From Tetmemena sp. SeJ-2015 (taxonomy: Eukaryota > Ciliophora > Spirotrichea > Sporadotrichida > Oxytrichidae), in contig JAJKFJ010021786.1 in the NCBI GenBank assembly GCA_027382625.1, forward strand, positions 1-10,308: a stretch of 10,308 nt of DNA, read 5' to 3'. The stretch's first letter is position 1; every line of letters begins with the position of its first letter. The notes beneath the pieces were generated by a model. The model saw only the letters and a program-made list of their open reading frames with translations, was not told the DNA's origin and did not search any database. The position numbers and the translations under genes are program-made. Shown in pieces: positions 7,501 through 10,308 of the stretch.

Positions 7501-7610
7501 AAAATAATTTAAATGTAGAAATAAGTTTATTTTTGTGATAATATTAACCAAACTCAAGGGCTAGTCTGGAAAATCACTAGCCTCAAGTTTCAAATATAGA
7601 AAGCCACCTT
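7501..7610 (-). CDS. Coding block of beta-helix repeat protein
   Basis: The minus strand reads GGFLYLKLEASDFPDQPLSL, then VNI followed by an AT-rich tail. G-G-F-L-Y-L is the turn that completes NYALQ of the preceding block (compare NYALKYGGFML at 3050), and P-L-S-L-V-N-I is the following strand. It begins exactly at AAGGTGG (7604..7610), which is also the end of the previous block. The coding end at the left is uncertain between about 7501 and 7545. Confidence 0.6.
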
Positions 7611-7729
7611 TTTAAAATGCGAAGGATGAAGTATCAATTCATTTAACTATTCGTATTTAAATCTTTTTAATTTATCATCAATAGTTTGAAGAATTTAGAT
7701 TTGCCCAAAGTCTTATATATAAATTAGAA
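7611..7729. other. Probable IES (119 bp) with 7-bp pointer AAGGTGG
   Basis: AT-rich insert between two exact in-phase copies of AAGGTGG (minus strand; 7730..7736 and 7604..7610). Removing it restores CTFSQNYALQGGFLYL, one unbroken repeat unit, with Gly-Gly turns 25 residues apart; left in place, the frame runs into TGA. Because the repeat contains AG|GT, a GT-AG intron (AAG|GTGGTTCTAA...TTTTAAAAAG|GTGG) would give the identical product. A GC-rich heptamer repeated at a junction in such AT-rich DNA is not expected by chance. Confidence 0.65.
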
Positions 7730-8154
7730 CCACCTTAGAGAGCATAGTTTTGTGAAAAAGTGCAGTTGGTAATTGACAAGAGAGAGTCCTGAGCAAAAAT
7801 AGCCCCGCCATATTTAGCACTATTTCCCCTAAATGTAACATTTTAGAAACTGGCTGTGGAATTTTATAAGCTAAAAACCCCTCCTTGTTCGGCCGTGTAG
7901 CAGTTTTAGAAGAAAGAGTCTTTTACCTTTATATCTAGAGAATTAAAAAATGGTTAAAATCGATTTGTTTAAAATGAAAAATCTATTTTAAAAAAATTAC
8001 TGATTTGAAAAAGATTTATTCGGTTTTGGCTCTATTGTGATGAATTACTTATTTGAAAGTTGTAAATATCTGAAGGAGATAAGGACGAGCATTAAAATGT
8101 GCAATTTTATATCAATAAAGAAAATGCTGGATCATTAGAAGAGACAAACTATTT
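7730..8154 (-). CDS. Coding block with the clearest beta-helix repeats
   Basis: The minus strand, TGA-free throughout, starts QFVSSNDPAFSLLIQNCTFQ. After a Ser/Asn/Gln-rich loop, it gives KDSFFQNCYTAEQGGVFSL, then NSTASFQNVTFRGNSAKYGG, then AIFAQDSLLSITNCTFSQNY. Turns at Q-G-G-V-F, Y-G-G-A-I-F and (after the next join) Q-G-G-F-L are each 25 residues apart. N-C-T-F and N-V-T-F strands with conserved Cys and Asn are the hallmark of pectin-lyase-like right-handed beta-helix repeats and of Pmp-type G-G-A-I / F-x-x-N repeats. Known ciliate proteins of this type are large and are placed at the cell surface or secreted; I infer the same here. No catalytic residues can be assigned. Confidence 0.75.
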
Positions 8155-8511
8155 GTTAGATTATCTATCATTTCATTTTAAAAATTTAAAAAAAAAACAA
8201 AGAGTTTTATTTATTGATCAATTTCTTTAATTTTTAAAAAAATTTCAATTGATAGATCTTTTCATTTAAGCTATTCTTAAGAACTATAAAACAAATCCTC
8301 AATTTTCAACAAAATATAATTAAACGGTATCATTTCAAATATATAAAATAAAACCTAATATTTACTTTTATATATATATATATTATTTTTAAGTATTCTA
8401 ATAAGTATCTTTTTTTAAATAGTTTTTTTTTTAGAAAAAGTAAATGAAAATTGATGGAATATGATTATAATAAGTTAGCGAGTTGGTCTATATCATCTTA
8501 TGTGAATGTCT
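8155..8511. other. Probable IES (357 bp) with 5-bp pointer AAATA
   Basis: AT-rich segment with a TA dinucleotide run (about 8370..8383) and long T/A homopolymers. The minus-strand repeat AAATA at 8512..8516 and 8150..8154 is in phase, and excision gives LDLIHKQFVSSNDPAFSLL. Both flanking frames run into TGA inside the segment. I see no gene or motif in it. Confidence 0.5.
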
Positions 8512-8650
8512 TATTTATGAATGAGATCTAGCTCTGGATCGATACTTAAACCAAAGATAAAAGGAGCACCAGAGTTATAAAGATTATCATGTTCGTAGTA
8601 AATATAAATAAAGTTTGAGTAACTATTTAAATTATTATCCCTCTTTTCTC
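8512..8650 (-). CDS. Coding block, upstream part of the same gene
   Basis: The minus strand reads EKRDNNLNSYSNFIYIYYEH, then DNLYNSGAPFIFGLSIDPEL, then DLIHK. Codon choice and composition are clearly coding. S-G-A-P-F-I-F-G occupies a turn-like position but is not a perfect repeat unit. It joins in frame to the next block through AAATA. The right edge lies just left of an in-frame TGA at about 8652. Its relation to the coding region at 8761..9305 is uncertain. Confidence 0.55.
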
Positions 8651-8705
8651 AAGCAGTTTACTATAAAAATTTTATCACATATTTAAATAATTTAGCTATA
8701 ACTAT

Positions 8706-8760
8706 TATTAAGATAATGCTATTGATTTTTCAAATTTCTTATTTAAATACAAAGTTAACT
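8706..8760 (-). repeat. Arm 1 of exact 55-bp inverted repeat
   Basis: The reverse complement of this segment is identical, base for base, to 9451..9505. It starts AGTTAACTTTG and ends AGCATTATCTTAATA. Similarity falls away abruptly at both ends. The minus frame of the adjacent coding region continues through this arm as QLTLYLNKKFEKSIALS. The 690 bp between the arms contain that coding region. Confidence 0.85.
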
Positions 8761-9305
8761 GATTTGTTTTTGAATAGCTAAACTTAAAGAGATTTTTAAG
8801 GTTATATGCAAAGAGTATAAGAAGAAAGTTTTAGCATCCTAGTATGAAAGTAAATTGCTTCTTCCTATTTTCTTTCTTTGAAGTTGACTTTTTCATTTTA
8901 CTCACTGCATCTGTAAAAGTGAGTGCATTTTTATTTAGCTAAACATATTTTTGGTTGTATCTCTCAGCAATTTTTTCAAATTGAGACCTACTTTTTGTTA
9001 CTAAGTTGAGCTTTGACTTCATTTCAAGATAAAATTAGTACCTTTCTCATCTTTCAAATACGATAACTATCCTTCAACAGAGTCAGGAATATTTTATAGC
9101 TCATCGCTATCGTTGCTAACCAAGAATAGTTTCACTCTTAAACTCAAATCCTCCTGCATAAACAGAAATGCCATCACCTCCAGCAAATGATAGCTTCTCG
9201 ATCCTCATTGAAACTATGCCTAGTCTTTTTGACCATTACCTTTGCATTAAGAATCTTGGACTACAGAAAATTGAATTAGGGAATGCGGCCCTCGTTGGTG
9301 TTCAT
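8761..9305 (-). pseudogene. Coding region with frame breaks (basic membrane-anchor and Gly-Gly repeat segments)
   Basis: Three minus-strand frames carry coding-like sequence in succession. The first has GIVSMRIEKLSFAGGD, then GISVYAGGFEFKSETIL, a repeat turn like the main gene. The second has VSNDSDELQNIPDSVEG, then QLSYLKDE. The third has KSRSQFEKIAERYNQKYVQL, then NKNALTFTDAVSKMKKSTSK, then KENRKKQF followed by hydrophobic FILGCQNFLLILFAYNL. The switches fall at the CC pair 9120..9121 and the T3 run 9043..9045 on the plus strand, each explained by one base. The ATG at 8894..8896 would start a very basic N-terminus plus hydrophobic segment, like a signal anchor, so a gene start here is possible. 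Upstream of 9240 all three frames look plausible, and I cannot choose. The plus strand is also open here but antisense to Gly-Gly codons. Broken gene or sequencing indels: undecided. Confidence 0.45.
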
Positions 9306-9897
9306 TCATATTTATTATCTATAATTAAGTAAATAAATAATCTCGATATAAATATACGTTACAAAAACTATAAGATATTTTGCTTTAGAAACAGCCACTT
9401 AAAATCGCTTTTTCCAATAGACATTCTTTTAAGAATTTCAAACGTCTCATAGTTAACTTTGTATTTAAATAAGAAATTTGAAAAATCAATAGCATTATCT
9501 TAATATTACATAAAATTAAATTTTCAATTTGTAGATTATTAAAATAAAATGAATCCATAGCTTTGTAAATAAATATGATACGGAAAATGATTTTATTCAT
9601 CATCAACTCATAATTCATTATCCAATTACTAAATTATTTAATTTAAATTGATATTCTTCAAGATTTTCTAAAAATTATTTTATTCAGTTTAATAGTAAAA
9701 GGATCAAAATTTATTTTTATTATAATTAAAAGCAGTTAAAGGAGAGACTAAGTTATTCACTTAACTTTATTTAAATCTTAGGTCGACGACTAATACCAAA
9801 CAATTAATTGCATTTTTATTCTGAACCAATTGTTTAAATCTTATTAAATAAATTCTAGATGATATTCTACTCTAGATAAAAATATTATTTTAATATA
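9306..9897. other. Mostly non-coding AT-rich stretch
   Basis: Composition drops to that of the interrupters. A plus-strand frame free of TGA from about 8984 to 9593 crosses the left part and includes NSHLKSLFPIDILLRISN, then QLTLYLNKKFEKSIALS inside the second inverted-repeat arm. It may therefore carry a copied coding fragment rather than a gene. From 9594 to 9897 I see nothing beyond short A/T runs and a small hairpin-capable pair (AAACAATT near 9800, AATTGTTT near 9828). Confidence 0.35.
9451..9505 (+). repeat. Arm 2 of exact 55-bp inverted repeat
   Basis: Identical to the reverse complement of 8706..8760. On the plus strand it is open as QLTLYLNKKFEKSIALSQ, the same peptide read on the minus strand from arm 1. 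Flanking bases on both sides differ from those around arm 1, so only this 55-bp core is shared exactly. Confidence 0.85.
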
Positions 9898-10218
9898 ATG
9901 ATGAATTTGCAGAATTTAGGGAAAATAGAATCTCAAATAGAGAGTATTTTAAATACTAAAGTTGTCTTATATTTTTTTAACTATATACTAATCATCATCA
10001 TTTAAGCTTATGGAATCATCCAACCATATTATAAGAAACGAGAATTAGTTGTTTATAATTACTTATTATTGTAAGAATCAGGGGTGAAGTCAAAATTGGA
10101 GAAATAAATAAATACGCAGACACTGAAAGTCTTCTCCTATATGCAGGATAATATTAGACCCGTGCCAGAATAATTGGACTCAGATCGACAGAATCTGCTT
10201 GCTCTACTCCTGATTTGA
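9898..10218 (+). CDS. Hypothetical small membrane protein, ciliate code
   Basis: This plus-strand frame of 106 codons begins with two ATGs (9898, 9901), ends at TGA 10216..10218 and uses four TAA codons as glutamine. The N-terminus is amphipathic (NLQNLGKIESQIESILNTK). A hydrophobic segment follows at about residues 22 to 41 (VVLYFFNYILIIIIQAYG), then PYYKKRE, then a charged, Gln/Asn-rich tail with KSKLEKQINTQTLKVFSY and QDNIRPVPEQLDSDRQNL. A single transmembrane helix is likely. GC rises towards the 3' end. I recognise no family. It may be a complete small gene or one segment of a larger interrupted gene. Orientation is opposite to the large repeat gene, and no minus frame competes over its length. 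Confidence 0.45.
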
Positions 10219-10220
10219 CC

Positions 10221-10300
10221 TTGGCGGGTAAAATTTTGACTCGGCTGGTAGAATTTTACTGCTGCAGCTAAAATATACACCGTGCGATAAAATATTACTA
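10221..10300. repeat. Degenerate 20-bp tandem repeat, four units, to near window edge
   Basis: Four consecutive 20-bp units starting at 10221, 10241, 10261 and 10281 share a pattern of a G/C-rich first part (GGC.GG or TGC.G) followed by TA.AAT(T/A)TT and a short C-containing tail. For example, TTGGCGGGTAAAATTTTGAC is followed by TCGGCTGGTAGAATTTTACT. Weaker resemblance with the same register extends back to about 10141, inside the 3' part of the plus-strand frame. A period of 20 is not a multiple of three, so it is not a protein repeat. The array may continue beyond the window. Confidence 0.55.
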
Positions 10301-10308
10301 GGTTTTTG

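Noticed and set aside
8370..8383. TA dinucleotide run
   Set aside because: A simple microsatellite inside an AT-rich interrupter; nothing suggests a specific function.
9385..9618. 77-codon minus-strand standard-code frame
   Set aside because: It lies in AT-rich DNA, is Ile/Leu/Phe/Lys-rich without motif, and overlaps the second inverted-repeat arm where the plus strand carries the shared peptide.
1..10308. Paramecium-type IESs with TA boundaries and the TAYAG consensus
   Set aside because: The best-supported junction repeats (AAGGTGG, GACTTT, ATTTGTT) do not contain TA at the boundary, and I do not see the terminal consensus.
1..10308. Telomere repeats, tRNA or rRNA genes, CRISPR arrays, transposase genes
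   Set aside because: I looked for C4A2/C4A4-type repeats, cloverleaf-like GC-rich segments, regularly spaced repeats and DDE-type coding sequence, and found none.

Overview
This window looks like ciliate DNA. It is extremely AT-rich, and the coding stretches stay open only if TAA and TAG are read as glutamine and TGA is the sole stop. The clearest case is a 565-codon minus-strand frame (4025..5722) with no TGA but more than twenty in-frame TAA/TAG codons. The standard code gives only short fragments here.

Most of the window (about 240 to 8,650) appears to be one large minus-strand gene cut into at least fourteen coding blocks of 38 bp to 1.6 kb, separated by very AT-rich non-coding DNA of 45 bp to 1.2 kb. 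The blocks encode a ladder of short repeats of the type F-x-N-x-(T/S)...N-(S/N)-A-x-Y-G-G-A-(I/V/F)-(F/Y), spaced about 24 to 29 residues apart. That is the pattern of ciliate cell-surface or secreted proteins with a right-handed parallel beta-helix (pectin-lyase-like, also resembling bacterial polymorphic outer-membrane protein repeats).

The interrupters mostly do not behave like ordinary introns. At most junctions the end of one block and the start of the next share a short direct repeat (for example AAGGTGG, ATTTGTT, GACTTT, TAAATA, AAAATA). Removing one repeat copy plus the interrupter restores the frame and the 24-29 residue ladder. This is the signature of macronuclear-destined segments (MDS) separated by internally eliminated sequences (IES) with pointers in a germline (micronuclear) genome, and the non-TA pointers suggest a spirotrich (Oxytricha/Stylonychia-like) rather than Paramecium. 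The block order is collinear as far as I can see, not scrambled. A few junctions also fit GT-AG introns, so the intron alternative is recorded.

From 8,700 to 9,300 is another minus-strand coding region (a basic, possibly signal-anchor segment and a Gly-Gly repeat) whose frame is broken by apparent single-base indels. Part of it lies in an exact 55-bp inverted repeat with a copy at 9451..9505. At the right end is a plus-strand 106-codon frame (9898..10218), followed by a degenerate 20-bp tandem repeat running to the window edge. Several 1-nt frame breaks at homopolymers in otherwise convincing coding DNA point to sequencing/assembly indels or early gene decay.
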